Assembly (NCBI GenBank): GCA_006226595.1
Contig: SBGP01000035.1
Location: 1 to 64,000 of the forward strand
From: Deltaproteobacteria bacterium
GTDB lineage: Bacteria; Myxococcota_A; UBA796; GCA-2862545
Direction: 5' to 3'
DNA: 64,000 bases
Shown piece after piece: positions 34,476 to 44,400 of this stretch; position 1 is the first letter of the stretch; the number at the start of each line of letters is the position of its first letter. Both the position numbers and the translations under genes were made by a program. Below the pieces are notes generated by a model. That model saw nothing but the letters and a program-made list of their open reading frames with translations, was not told the DNA's origin and did no database searches.

Positions 34476-35498
34476 CTACTCGCCCGTCGGCGTCGGCGGG
34501 AGCTGGCTGAGGTAGGCCCACATGGCCTGGAGCTCGTCGTCGGTCATGTTCGCGGAGTAGGGCAGGATCTCGGCCATCGGGACCTTCACGGGCTCGCCGT
34601 TCTTCTTCTTGCCGCGCTTCATGACCGCCAGGAAGTCGTCGTAGCTGTAGGCGCCCAAGCCGGCCTCGTGGGGGGTGAGGTTGCCGGCCGGCGGCCAGTC
34701 CGGCGGGCCGAAGGGCATCGGACCGCCATTGAACGTCTCGCGGTGACAGCCGGTGCACACCGTGGTGATGTGCTCGCCGTACTCGACCGTCGGACCGATC
34801 GGCGGCGGCTCGCCCGGATGCGCGGCCTGGTGATCGGCGACCTTGTACACATCCGGGACGAGCGTGCCGGTGGCGATGAGCATCTTGCCCATCGGGCCCC
34901 ACTCGCGAACGGTCGCGCCCCCGTCGACGGCGGGCACGCTGCGGATGTAGGCGATCATGTCCGAGAGCTCGCGGTCGGACAGGTGCTTGAAGTCGAGCAC
35001 GGGCATGATCGAGGTCGCGCCGCCGGGCAGCACGCCGTGACGCACCGCGCGATCCCAGTCGGCGACCGAGAACTCCTTGGAGGCGCGGGCGGTGAGGTTC
35101 GGGCCCTTCACCGTGCCGATGGGCGCTTCGTCGAGCATCACGCCACCGCCGAAGTTCGCGCCGTGGCACGCCGTGCACACGTAGATCGAGTTGGTGTAGT
35201 GCTCGCCCCGGGCGATGGCGCGCTCCGCGGCGATGGCGGCGAGGTCCACGTCGGCGAGCACGTCCACGCCCTCGGCGGGGGGCTCCGGCAGGGCCGCGAG
35301 CTTCTCGGCCCGCAGGGCCTCGATCTCCGCTTCGGTCAGCGGAAACGGCACGGGGAAGTCGGCCTCGTGGGTCTCCCAGGTCTCGGCGAACACCGAGTCC
35401 ACCTTCGCATTGGCCCACGTGAGGCCTCCGAAACCGCCGACGACCACCAGTCCGACGAGACCTCCGACGACTCCCAGCGCGACCTTCACCTTCGACAC
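34476..35498 (-). CDS. Membrane-anchored diheme cytochrome c
   Basis: This 340-residue electron carrier has an N-terminal hydrophobic anchor (VALGVVGGLVGLVVVGGFGG) and two c-type heme sites, CTACH at about residue 105 and CTGCH at about 250. Each is followed by a distal Met candidate (ATSIMPVLDF; AEILPYSANM). It faces the periplasm and could donate electrons to an oxidase or dehydrogenase. The GTG at 35498 follows GGAGG; longer frames upstream are not used. Confidence 0.88.
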   Translation of the reverse strand: MSKVKVALGVVGGLVGLVVVGGFGGLTWANAKVDSVFAETWETHEADFPVPFPLTEAEIEALRAEKLAALPEPPAEGVDVLADVDLAAIAAERAIARGEHYTNSIYVCTACHGANFGGGVMLDEAPIGTVKGPNLTARASKEFSVADWDRAVRHGVLPGGATSIMPVLDFKHLSDRELSDMIAYIRSVPAVDGGATVREWGPMGKMLIATGTLVPDVYKVADHQAAHPGEPPPIGPTVEYGEHITTVCTGCHRETFNGGPMPFGPPDWPPAGNLTPHEAGLGAYSYDDFLAVMKRGKKKNGEPVKVPMAEILPYSANMTDDELQAMWAYLSQLPPTPTGE

Positions 35499-35834
35499 GA
35501 GCACCTCCGACGGCGAGGATACGCACGGCGCCCCGCGGAGCGAAGAACGGGGATGCAGGCGGGCAATGCGGTCCTGTGAGTCCGCTTGACCAGCGCGTTT
35601 GCCGATGTCGCATGCGCGTCGTCGCTCGGAGCTGCGGTGACGGGGCGTTGTGCGGGCGTCTCCTCGGACGGAACGGGCTTTTCGACGACATATGTCGTGT
35701 AGTCCGCCGATGTCCGGGCGGAACGCACGTGGCGAGCGAGGCCGAGTTCCCGGATTTGGGTGCTTTCCTGCGGAAATCGCTCGTAGCGTCGGACGGTCGC
35801 CCGGCGGTATCCTCGCGGTGCCCGGAGGCTCCGC
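35499..35834. promoter_or_regulatory. Divergent promoter region with 14-bp palindrome
   Basis: These 336 bases separate the leftward cytochrome gene and the rightward fibre-like gene. A perfect palindrome, ACGACATATGTCGT, lies at 35685-35698 with an unusually AT-rich centre for this genome, and is a candidate operator. No gene is supported here. Confidence 0.5.
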
Positions 35835-37460
35835 ATGCTCACGTTGATCGCCCTCTTCTCCACTGCCCTCGCCGCCAACGGCTACATCCCTGTCCAGGGT
35901 GTGCTCACGGACTCGTCGGGGATCGCCGTGGACGGGACGGTGGAGGTCACCTTCCGGATGACCACGGACGCCACCGGCGCGACCTCCATCTGGACGGACA
36001 CCTTCGACGTCGACGTGGTCGACGGTCGCTTTGCCACCGAGCTCGGCGGCAGCTTGCCTCTCGATCTCGCGACCTTCGCGAACTACCCGGGCGCGCACCT
36101 CGGCATCCAGGTCACCGGCGACAGCGAGATGCCGCTGGTTCCGCTCGATCACGTGCCGTACGCCGCGTGGTCCGAGTCGGCTGGCGACGCGAGCACCCTC
36201 CAGGGCATGTCGCTCTCGGACCTGCGCAGCGAGATCCCGCTCACCTCGGACATCGAGTCCGCGGCGCGCAACGTCTGCTACGACACGCCCGGCGAGCTCA
36301 CCGCCGCGCTCGATGCGGACTACGCCTACACCGCGGGCACGGGCCTGGCGCTGAACACCCTCGAGTTCTCCGTGGACCAGACCACGGTCGAAGGCTGGAC
36401 CTCGGCGCAGATCACCACGCACGCGGGCGTCGCGAACGCGCACCACACGCCGTACACGGACTCGGACGCCTCCGCGCTGATCACGACGCACTCGGGCATC
36501 GCGAACGCGCACCACACGCCGTACACGGACTCCGATGCCTCGGCGCTGATCACCACGCACGCGGGCGTCGCGAACGCGCACCACACGCCGTACACGGACT
36601 CGGATGCTTCCGCGCTGATCACCACGCACGCGGGCGTCGCGAACGCACACCACACCCCGTACACGGACTCCGACGCTTCGGCGCTAATCACCACGCACAC
36701 AGGCATCGCGGACGCGCACCACGCGCCGTACACCGACGCGGACGCGATCTCGGCGATGAGCGGTGGAGCGGTGAGTGTGGGCACCGGCACGCTGTCGTTC
36801 GGCGGCGGCACGACGGCGGCCCTGCCCACGGGCTGGGAGATGGGCATGGCGGGCAGTGACAACGCGGTGATCTACGGCGCTCACGAGACGGGCACCGAGC
36901 TCAGCACGCTGTTCATCACCGCCGGCGACAACGTGGGGACGGACAAGATCTTCCTCGGCGGCGGCGCGATCTGCTGCTCGAGCACGCCGTTCCTCGGACT
37001 CGAGGTGAACACCAACGGAAACGCGCGCCTCTCCGGCACGCTCAGCTCGGGCCAGAATGCGCTGTATGCCGACGTGGCCGAGAACGTGCCGACGATGTCC
37101 GGCACCGAGGCGGGCGACGTCGTCTCGGTGCAGGCGACGGCCGGCGCGTATGGCGAGACCCCGTTCGTGAAGGCCTCCTCCGCCTACGATCCGCGCGTGG
37201 TCGGCGTGATCAGCGACTCGGCCATCCTCACCATGGCCACCGAGGACGCACGTCAGCCGCTCGCGCTCACCGGACTGGTCAAGGTCAAGGTCGACGCGGG
37301 CTACGGCGCGATCAAGCCCGGCGACCTGCTCACCTCGTCGCCGACCAACGGGCACGCGATGCGCGCAGACGAGGACGTGCCCGGCACGATCATCGGCAAG
37401 GCCCTCGAGCCGCTCGACCACGGCACCGGTCGCGTCCTGATGCTGGTGATGCCGCGCTAG
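35835..37460 (+). CDS. Secreted tail-fibre-like protein with five 23-residue HHTPYTD repeats
   Basis: This 541-residue protein begins with a signal peptide (MLTLIALFSTALA then ANG). Residues 20-115 form a beta-sandwich seen in many myxobacterial surface proteins. Residues 193-307 are five tandem 23-residue units (ITTHAGVANAHHTPYTDSD core), encoded by a 69-bp DNA repeat. The rest (330-541) is a glycine-rich fibre followed by a globular end with VLMLVMPR. HxH-type repeats are common in trimeric phage tail fibres, so I infer a trimeric stalk, possibly metal-binding. Confidence 0.75.
   Translation: MLTLIALFSTALAANGYIPVQGVLTDSSGIAVDGTVEVTFRMTTDATGATSIWTDTFDVDVVDGRFATELGGSLPLDLATFANYPGAHLGIQVTGDSEMPLVPLDHVPYAAWSESAGDASTLQGMSLSDLRSEIPLTSDIESAARNVCYDTPGELTAALDADYAYTAGTGLALNTLEFSVDQTTVEGWTSAQITTHAGVANAHHTPYTDSDASALITTHSGIANAHHTPYTDSDASALITTHAGVANAHHTPYTDSDASALITTHAGVANAHHTPYTDSDASALITTHTGIADAHHAPYTDADAISAMSGGAVSVGTGTLSFGGGTTAALPTGWEMGMAGSDNAVIYGAHETGTELSTLFITAGDNVGTDKIFLGGGAICCSSTPFLGLEVNTNGNARLSGTLSSGQNALYADVAENVPTMSGTEAGDVVSVQATAGAYGETPFVKASSAYDPRVVGVISDSAILTMATEDARQPLALTGLVKVKVDAGYGAIKPGDLLTSSPTNGHAMRADEDVPGTIIGKALEPLDHGTGRVLMLVMPR
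36411..36755 (+). repeat. Tandem 69-bp coding repeat, five units
   Basis: Units begin at 36411, 36480, 36549, 36618 and 36687. The first four are nearly identical in DNA; the fifth has diverged. Each encodes 23 residues, so unit gain or loss keeps the frame. Confidence 0.9.
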
Positions 37461-37523
37461 CAGGATACCGGGTCCTCTCGCCCATTTCGGATGCCCGGAT
37501 GCGGCGCGCGGAGGACCTGGCTC

Positions 37524-38789
37524 ATGCGCTGTCAGCTCGCGATCGTCGGCCTTGGAACTGCGGGAGCCGCGGCGGCGGCGCTCGCTGCCGAGCGGGGTCT
37601 GGACGTCATCGGTGTGGATGGCCATGCCCTCGACGGCGCCGGCGCCCAGTGGGTGAACGGCGTGCCCGCGTGGAGCTTCGACCAGGCGGGTCTCGACCGA
37701 CCGCTGGAGCCCGAGCTGCGCGGTGACGGCGCGATCTTCCACCTGCTCGGAGGCTGGGGCCCCGAGCGCGTGACCATGAGCGGCCCGCTCGAGGTGGACA
37801 TGCGGGCGCTGACCTCGCGCCTGCACCTCCAGGCCGAGCGCCACGGTGCGCGGCTGATCGGCACCACCCGCGTCACGGGCTTCGATGGTGGAGGACTCGA
37901 CACCACCGCCGGACGCATCGATGCCGACGTGATCCTCGATGCCTCCGGCCTCGCGGGAATCAACCTGCTGCGCCAGCCCAAGGTGCCGCGCGGCGATCTG
38001 TGCGTGGCCGCCCAGGGCGTGCACCACGTGGTCGACCCGTCCGGTGCGATGGCGTTCCTCAAGCAGCACGGCGCCAAGCCCGGCGAGGTCGTGTGCTTCT
38101 CGGGCATCGCCGGCGGCTACTCCATCGTCAACGTGCGCGTGGAGGAGGACCTCAAGGAGGTCAGCGTGCTCACCGGGTCGATTCCCGGCGCGGGCTACCC
38201 CTCGGGGGTGCAGCTCAAGGAGCGGTTCATCGCCGAGCGGCGGTGGATCGGGCCGATGGTGTTCGGCGGGTCGCGCGCGATCCCGCTGCATCGGCCGTGG
38301 ACGCGTATCGCGCGGGGCTCGTTCGCGTCGATCGGCGACGCGGCGGGCATGGTGCACTCCGCGCACGGCAGTGGCATCGCGATGCAGATGCTCGCGGCGC
38401 GGCTTCTCGCCGACACCCTCGCGGACGGCGGCACGCCGTGGGACTACAACGTGGCGTGGCAGCGGCAGTGGGGGGGCCTGCTCGCGGGCGCGGACCTGCA
38501 GCGCCGCTTCGTACAGGACCTGTCGACGCGCACGGTTCGGGCGCTCATCCGTCGCGGCGTGCTCTCGGTACCCATCCTCCAGGATCCGCTGCTCCAGAAG
38601 CTTCCGCGTCCATCGCCGGTTGGCGTCGCCAAGGCACTGCCGGGGCTCGCCAGCGTGCCGCGCACCGTCCGACGCATGCTGCCCGCCCTTGCTCGGGGCG
38701 AGGCGCTCGCGCTGCACTATCGGAGCTACCCCAGCGATCCGGGTGAGCTCGGTGCGTGGACCCGCCGTCTGGAGCGGATCGCGGGCTGA
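37524..38789 (+). CDS. FAD-dependent oxidoreductase, geranylgeranyl-reductase-like
   Basis: This 421-residue flavoprotein has an N-terminal dinucleotide-binding motif (AIVGLGTAGAAAAALAAERG) and the GDAAGMVHSAHGSGI motif (about residue 270) that binds FAD in the geranylgeranyl reductase/lycopene cyclase-like group. These enzymes often reduce isoprenoid chains or modify lipids, but the partner is unknown here. The ATG at 37524 follows GGAGG. Confidence 0.78.
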   Translation: MRCQLAIVGLGTAGAAAAALAAERGLDVIGVDGHALDGAGAQWVNGVPAWSFDQAGLDRPLEPELRGDGAIFHLLGGWGPERVTMSGPLEVDMRALTSRLHLQAERHGARLIGTTRVTGFDGGGLDTTAGRIDADVILDASGLAGINLLRQPKVPRGDLCVAAQGVHHVVDPSGAMAFLKQHGAKPGEVVCFSGIAGGYSIVNVRVEEDLKEVSVLTGSIPGAGYPSGVQLKERFIAERRWIGPMVFGGSRAIPLHRPWTRIARGSFASIGDAAGMVHSAHGSGIAMQMLAARLLADTLADGGTPWDYNVAWQRQWGGLLAGADLQRRFVQDLSTRTVRALIRRGVLSVPILQDPLLQKLPRPSPVGVAKALPGLASVPRTVRRMLPALARGEALALHYRSYPSDPGELGAWTRRLERIAG

Positions 38790-38828
38790 GGGCACGCGGG
38801 TCCGGCCCGGGGGAATCGCCCTCGTCCT

Positions 38829-40121
38829 ATGCTCACGCGGATGTCGCGTTCCGAGCGAGCCCGCCGCCTGGTGGAAGATCTGTTCACGCCGCTAGGCGAG
38901 CCCTTCGCCGAGCCCGAGGTGCTGCTCGTCGCGCTGCGCGTGCACGTGCTGTTCGCGCCGGTGGTGCTCGGTCCGACTGCGTGGATGTACGCGACCTCGC
39001 CGGACTTCGCGAGCACCGCGCTCCAGGCGGCGATCTGGGGCTGGTGGATGCCCGCGGCAGCAGCCTTCGTGCTGCTCGCCGCCCTCGGGAGCGCGCTTGG
39101 ACTCGCGGAGCGCGGCTCCACGCGACTTCGGGTCCAGCGAGCGCTGTGGCTGGCAGCCCTCGTGCCGATGCTCACCACCAACCACGTCACCGGGTGGATG
39201 TTCGGCACGCTGACCAACCCGTCCGCGGCGATCTTCATCGCGTTCATCGCGGCCTACCGCGTGTTCCTCGACTACGCCTCGGCGCTGGCCGTGGCGTGCA
39301 TCAGCCTCGCGGGGTTCGTCGGTCTGGCGCTGCTCGAAGTGAACGGCATCGTACCGACGCAGCCGTTCCTCGAGACCCATCCGAACTACGCGGTCCCCCA
39401 GGTCACGCAGGTGATGCTGGTCGGCGCCGTGGTGATGATCTCGCTGGTGTTCTGCACCACGAACTACGGCATGAACCAGCGCACGCGGCTGCATCACTAC
39501 ATCACCCGCAGCGTGCTTCGTCGGTACCTGCCGGAGAGTCTGGTCGAGCGGGCCTCTCGGGGGGCGTTCGACGTGGATGGCCCGCCGGAGCGCCGCGAGG
39601 TCACGGTGATGTTCACCGATCTCGTCGGATTCACCGCTCTCTCCGAGGAGCTCGGTCCCGAGGCCGTCGGGCGGGTGCTCGATCGCTACCTCGCGACCAT
39701 CGCGAACCTGGCGCACAAGCACGGCGCCACGGTGGACAAGTTCATCGGAGACGCGGTGATGGTGGTCATCGGCGCCCCGGAGGAACTGCCGGCGAAGGAG
39801 CAGGTGCGCCGCGCCGTCGCGCTCGCCGAGGACATCCACCGCACCGTGCAGCAGCTACCGTCCAGCGTGGCTCTCATCGCGCGCACCGGGCTCAACACCG
39901 GAGAGGCGGTCGTCGGCAACTTCGGCTCCGAGGTACGCAGCGACTACACGGTCATCGGCCCGGCGGTAAACGTGGCGGCACGCCTGGAATCCGCGAGTCG
40001 TCCGGGTCGGGTCCTCCTCGGTCCACGCTCCGCGGAGCTCTTCGACGGCGAGCTCGAGGATGCCGGAGAGTTCACCCTGAAAGGGGTGTCCCAGCCGATC
40101 CGCGCGTTCTTCCTGCCTTGA
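38829..40121 (+). CDS. Class III adenylate/guanylate cyclase, membrane-bound
   Basis: This 430-residue signalling enzyme has six hydrophobic segments over residues 30-215 and a C-terminal class III cyclase domain (about 255-430). Visible residues are the metal Asp in MFTDLVGFT, the metal-binding Asp in FIGDAV, Lys just before it, and the Asn/Arg pair in GPAVNVAARLES. The substrate-choosing positions do not let me decide between ATP and GTP with confidence; cAMP is more likely. Confidence 0.87.
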   Translation: MLTRMSRSERARRLVEDLFTPLGEPFAEPEVLLVALRVHVLFAPVVLGPTAWMYATSPDFASTALQAAIWGWWMPAAAAFVLLAALGSALGLAERGSTRLRVQRALWLAALVPMLTTNHVTGWMFGTLTNPSAAIFIAFIAAYRVFLDYASALAVACISLAGFVGLALLEVNGIVPTQPFLETHPNYAVPQVTQVMLVGAVVMISLVFCTTNYGMNQRTRLHHYITRSVLRRYLPESLVERASRGAFDVDGPPERREVTVMFTDLVGFTALSEELGPEAVGRVLDRYLATIANLAHKHGATVDKFIGDAVMVVIGAPEELPAKEQVRRAVALAEDIHRTVQQLPSSVALIARTGLNTGEAVVGNFGSEVRSDYTVIGPAVNVAARLESASRPGRVLLGPRSAELFDGELEDAGEFTLKGVSQPIRAFFLP

Positions 40122-40202
40122 GGCCCGGAACACGCTTCCCCACAGGGGGTTTGCTACCACCGGGCGCGGTGGTGCGATACCATCTGCCGCCTACGAGGGA
40201 AC

Positions 40203-41078
40203 ATGAACCGTCGCGACTTCCTGAAGTACTCCGCAGCCGCCACGCTGGCGTCGACCATGCCGCTCGGCGCCTTCGCCGAGAGCTACGTGCCCGGCATGGA
40301 GGTGCTCACGCCCGCCTTCGACCGTGCTCGTGAGCGCGGCAAGGCCCTCCTGTGCCTGCTCGTGCCCGAGGACCCCGCCGAGCGCTGGAAGCGCGGCGGC
40401 GCGTTCGGCGACATGCTCCTGATCTCCGACGACTCGACCATGGCCGAGCTGTCGCAGGTCGACGTGGTCTGCGTCGGTGAGCGCGTGGTGCGCTCCTACA
40501 CGGACTGGCTCGAGTGGAACGAAGGCTGCCTGATGGCGCTCATCGAGACCGCCGAGGGTGAGCCTTCGCAGCCGTGCTCGACGGCGAGCCTCCCGTCGCC
40601 GCTGATCCCCCACGACTTCGAGGGCGGTCAGATCCCGAGCGGCCATACCTACGCCGAGGTTCGCGCGCGCCGCATGGGCGCGCTCGTTCACCAGACCATC
40701 GCCCGCAACGACGACATGACCAAGCGTCGCGCCACCCAGTGCATCCAGGCGGTGGGCAAGGGGCTCGCCCAGTCCGTCATCCACGCCGTCGAGAAGGGCA
40801 AGAGCGTGCCCCCCGAGCGTGTCGACAAGGTCGCGCCGATCCTCGCGTGGCACGCGGTGACGGCCAGCGACGAGGTGCGGGAGCGCATCACCCGCCTGCT
40901 AGCCAACGCCGGTCGCACCCGCATGGTCCACAATGCGCCCTCGGGCTCCAAGTGGATCATCCCGGCCACCGAGGGTGCCGAGGCCAAGCCCGGCCCGTCC
41001 GGCGCGGTGCCCTACCTGTCCTTCGACGTGGCGCCCAAGGCCGAAGACGACAAGGGCAAGAAGAGCAAGAAGGGCTGA
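40203..41078 (+). CDS. Tat-exported protein of unknown function
   Basis: This 291-residue protein starts with MNRRDFLKYSAAATLASTMPL, a clear twin-arginine signal, so it is exported folded and may carry a cofactor. The mature part is helical, with Cys in LLCLLVPED, VVCVGERV, GCLMALI and QPCSTAS. The last 20 residues are Lys-rich. Family not recognised. Monocistronic, followed by the convergent Fe-S carrier gene. Confidence 0.65.
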   Translation: MNRRDFLKYSAAATLASTMPLGAFAESYVPGMEVLTPAFDRARERGKALLCLLVPEDPAERWKRGGAFGDMLLISDDSTMAELSQVDVVCVGERVVRSYTDWLEWNEGCLMALIETAEGEPSQPCSTASLPSPLIPHDFEGGQIPSGHTYAEVRARRMGALVHQTIARNDDMTKRRATQCIQAVGKGLAQSVIHAVEKGKSVPPERVDKVAPILAWHAVTASDEVRERITRLLANAGRTRMVHNAPSGSKWIIPATEGAEAKPGPSGAVPYLSFDVAPKAEDDKGKKSKKG

Positions 41079-41103
41079 GGCGACGCCGCCTCGGCTCGCC
41101 CCG

Positions 41104-41424
41104 CTAGAAGGGCGAGAAGCTCTCTCCGCAGGAGCAGGTCTTCGCGGCCTCGGGGTTCTTGAACACGAAGCCCGTGCGCATCAGCGTCTGCTCGAAGTCC
41201 AGCGTGGTCTGGGCGAGGAACAGGTACGACTTGATGTCGACGCACACCTTCACGTCGTCGAACTCGAACTTGCGGTCCTTGTCCGCCGGCTCGTCCACGA
41301 AGTCCATCGCGTACATGAAGCCGCTGCATCCACCGCCGCGGATGCCGAGTTTGAGCCACTGATCCGGCGTGCCGCGCTTCTCGCGGACCCGGGTGATCGC
41401 GGCGTCGGTGAGCGTGAGTGCCAT
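41104..41424 (-). CDS. A-type iron-sulfur carrier (IscA/ErpA/HesB family)
   Basis: This 106-residue scaffold delivers iron-sulfur clusters to target proteins. It has the three ligand cysteines: one in GGGCSGFMYAMDF and two in KTCSCGESFSPF. The start at 41424 follows GGAGG; the long upstream frame is excluded. It is divergent from the kinase gene with only 43 bases between the two start codons. Confidence 0.92.
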   Translation of the reverse strand: MALTLTDAAITRVREKRGTPDQWLKLGIRGGGCSGFMYAMDFVDEPADKDRKFEFDDVKVCVDIKSYLFLAQTTLDFEQTLMRTGFVFKNPEAAKTCSCGESFSPF

Positions 41425-41467
41425 GAAGCCTCCGACGCTCCGGTATCCCGCGCTACAGTGCCGCACC

Positions 41468-44400
41468 ATGGACCGGTTCGCAGGACACCCCCGCTTCACC
41501 ATCGGACCGCTGCTCGGAAGTGGTGGATTTGGGGACGTGTACCTGGCCACCGACCGGGAGTTGGGCGCCGAGGTCGCGCTCAAGGTGCTCCGCGAGCCGC
41601 GCGGCACCTCGCTCCTCGCGCTCAAGCGCGAGTTCCACAACCTCGCGCACGTGCTCCACGAGCACCTCGTCACGCTGTACGGTCTGCACGAGCACGAGGG
41701 CCTGTGGTTCGTGACGATGCAGCTCGTCCGCGGCAAGACGCTGCGCGAGATGCTGCCGCTCCAACGGGCTGCGTACACCCTGGACCTCGGCACCAGCGAC
41801 GTGCCCCTGGACCCGGCGGAACACGCGGACGGGGCGAGTGCCGCCGAGCTCGTCGACTGGCTCGGCCAGGCGGCCGTCGGCATCCAGGCACTCCACGATG
41901 CGGGGCTGGTTCACGGTGATCTCAAGCCGACCAACCTGCTCGTCGGCGACGACGGTCTGTTGCGCATCGCCGACTTCGGGCTCACCGCCGCCCTCGGCAG
42001 CCAGCACTCGGGCCACTCGAGCTATGGAACGCCGCTGTACGCCGCGCCCGAGCGGGTTCAGGGCAGTGAGCCCGCACAGTCGTCGGACTGGTACAGCTTC
42101 GGGGTCATGCTGTTCGAGGCCGTGACCGGGCGGCCGCCGTTCATGGGCTCGGCGGTGCTCGAGGACAAGCTGTCCCGCGACGCGCCACGGGCCAGCGAGG
42201 ACGCGCTGGTACCGCCCCTGCTCGACGACCTGATCGCTGCCTTGCTCGCGCGGGATCCGGCATCTCGACCCGCGGGCCCGGCGGTACTCGAGGCGCTGGG
42301 GGTGTCGTATCAGCCGTCGGCGATGCTTCGGCCGGTCGAGCGTCCCAGCGAGCTGGCTCGCATCGTCGATGTCGGACGTCAGGTGCTCGCCGAGGGCAAG
42401 CCACGGCGGGTCGACGTCGTCGGCGGCTCGGGTCTGGGCAAGAGTCCGCTGCTCCGCTCGGTGGCTCAGGCCCTGGACTGGGAGGGCTTCACGGTGCTCT
42501 CCACGCGGTGCCACGCGGCGGTCGAGGTGCCTCACCAGGCGCTGGACGGGCTCGTGGACCAGATCGCCCTCGTCGTCGACGACGTCGACGAGGACCTGAG
42601 CGCACTGGCGAGCCTGTTTCCGGTGCTGGGCGAGCACGGAGACGGCGAGGTGTTCGGCTCGGAGCGCGCGCGTCGAGCTCAGGCCGGCGCGGAGCTCGCC
42701 TGGCTGCTCGGCGAGCTCGGGCCGACGGCACTGATCATCGACAACGCCCAGTGGGGAGATGCCGACTCCGGCATCCTGCTCGCGCGCACGCTGGCCGAGG
42801 AGCTGCCGCTGCTCGTGGTGCTCGGGCGCCGCCCTGGACAGCACTCGGCCACCGCCGAGGCCCTCGCCGATGGCCTGCCGGATCTGCCGTGCACCGAGAT
42901 CGAGCTCGCGCCGCTCACGCCGTCGGACCTGGCTCGCCACGCTCCCGAGCTCGACGAGCCCACCCTCGGCCGTGTGCTCCGCGAGTCGCAGGGCAACGCG
43001 TACCTGGTGTCTCTTCAGCTGTCGCGCTCGGCGACGGGCAGCGTGATCGAGATCCTCGACGACACGGTGCGAGCGCTGGGACCCGCGGCGCTGGACCCGC
43101 TGTGCGCGGTGTGCACGAGCCCGGCGCCGCTGACTCGCGCCCGCCTGGTTTCGCTGATGGGCGGCAGCCTCGAGCCCGAAGCCATGCTCGAGCTCCGGCA
43201 CCGCGCGCTCGTGCACGTGCTCCACGACGGGCGGCTCGAGCCCTACCATGCGCGGGTTCGCGAGGTGGTGCTCGCGAGCCTGGGCGAAGAGGGCAACCGG
43301 CGGTGGTCCGAGCGCCACGTGGCCCTGCTCCTCGGGGAGGAGCGGGTCGATCACGCCGCCTTGCTCAACCACCTCGAGCAGCTCGGCGACTACGAGGCCC
43401 TGGCCTCGCATGCGGCGGTGGCCGCCGAGGAGGCCGTGGCCCAGCACGCGCCGCTGCAGGCCGCGCGGCTCTGGCGCTGGGTCCTCGACCATGGCCAGCT
43501 CGAGGACGAGGAGCGGCTGGAGCTGCTCGTCCGTCAGGGTGAGGCGTTCAGCGTGGCCGGCCGGGCCCAGGACGCAGCGGATGCCTACCTCGCGGCGGCG
43601 GAGCTCTCGCCGGAGCCCGGTCGCCTGCGGACGCGGGCCGCGGCGGCCCTGCTCAACACGGGGGACGCGGCCCGAGGCATTCCGCTGTTGCGCGAGCTGC
43701 TCTCCGAGGTCGGTGTCAGCTGGCCCTCGGGGGCGTTGGCGAGCGTTGCGCGCATCCTCGCGGCCAAGGCGAAGATCAGCTGGCTGAGAGGACGCTTCGT
43801 CGAGGGGCCCACGGAGGCTGGCGACCGGCTGCGTCTCGACGTGCTGCACGCGGCGGCCACAGGCCTCGGGCTCATCGACCCGGTGCGCGGCGCGACGCTC
43901 CAGAACGAGCACACGGTCTTCGCCCTGCGCGCGGGGGACCGCTATCGCGCGGCACGGGCCCTGTTCGTCGACGCGGCGTACTCCACGGTCACGGGTCCCT
44001 CCGCCTATCCCCAGGCTGTCCAGCGCCTCGACGAGGCGGCTCGGTTCGCGGCCGAGCTGCCACACGACGACTACCTCGACGCGCTGTCGCTGATGTCCCG
44101 CGGACTCACGGCCTACCTCTCGGCGCGCAACGAGGAGTCGGCTCAGCTGTTCGGCGAGGCCGAGGCCGTGTACCGGGCTCGGTGCCGGGACGTGCTCGCC
44201 GAGGTGTCCACCGCCGCCAGCCTGCGCGCGTTCTCGCTCGAGCAGGTCGACCGCTGGGCCGAGCTGGTGCCGTACATCCAGCCCCGGCTGCAGGAAGCCC
44301 TGCACGACGACAACATTCAGCTGATCGCCATGCTCGGCGCGCTCCAGGCCTCGCGCACGCACCTGCTCGCGGACCGGGTGGATGCCGCGTGGGCGCTGCT

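Noticed and set aside
36411-36755. Possible CRISPR array
   Set aside because: The units are contiguous, in frame, without spacers, and encode a protein repeat.
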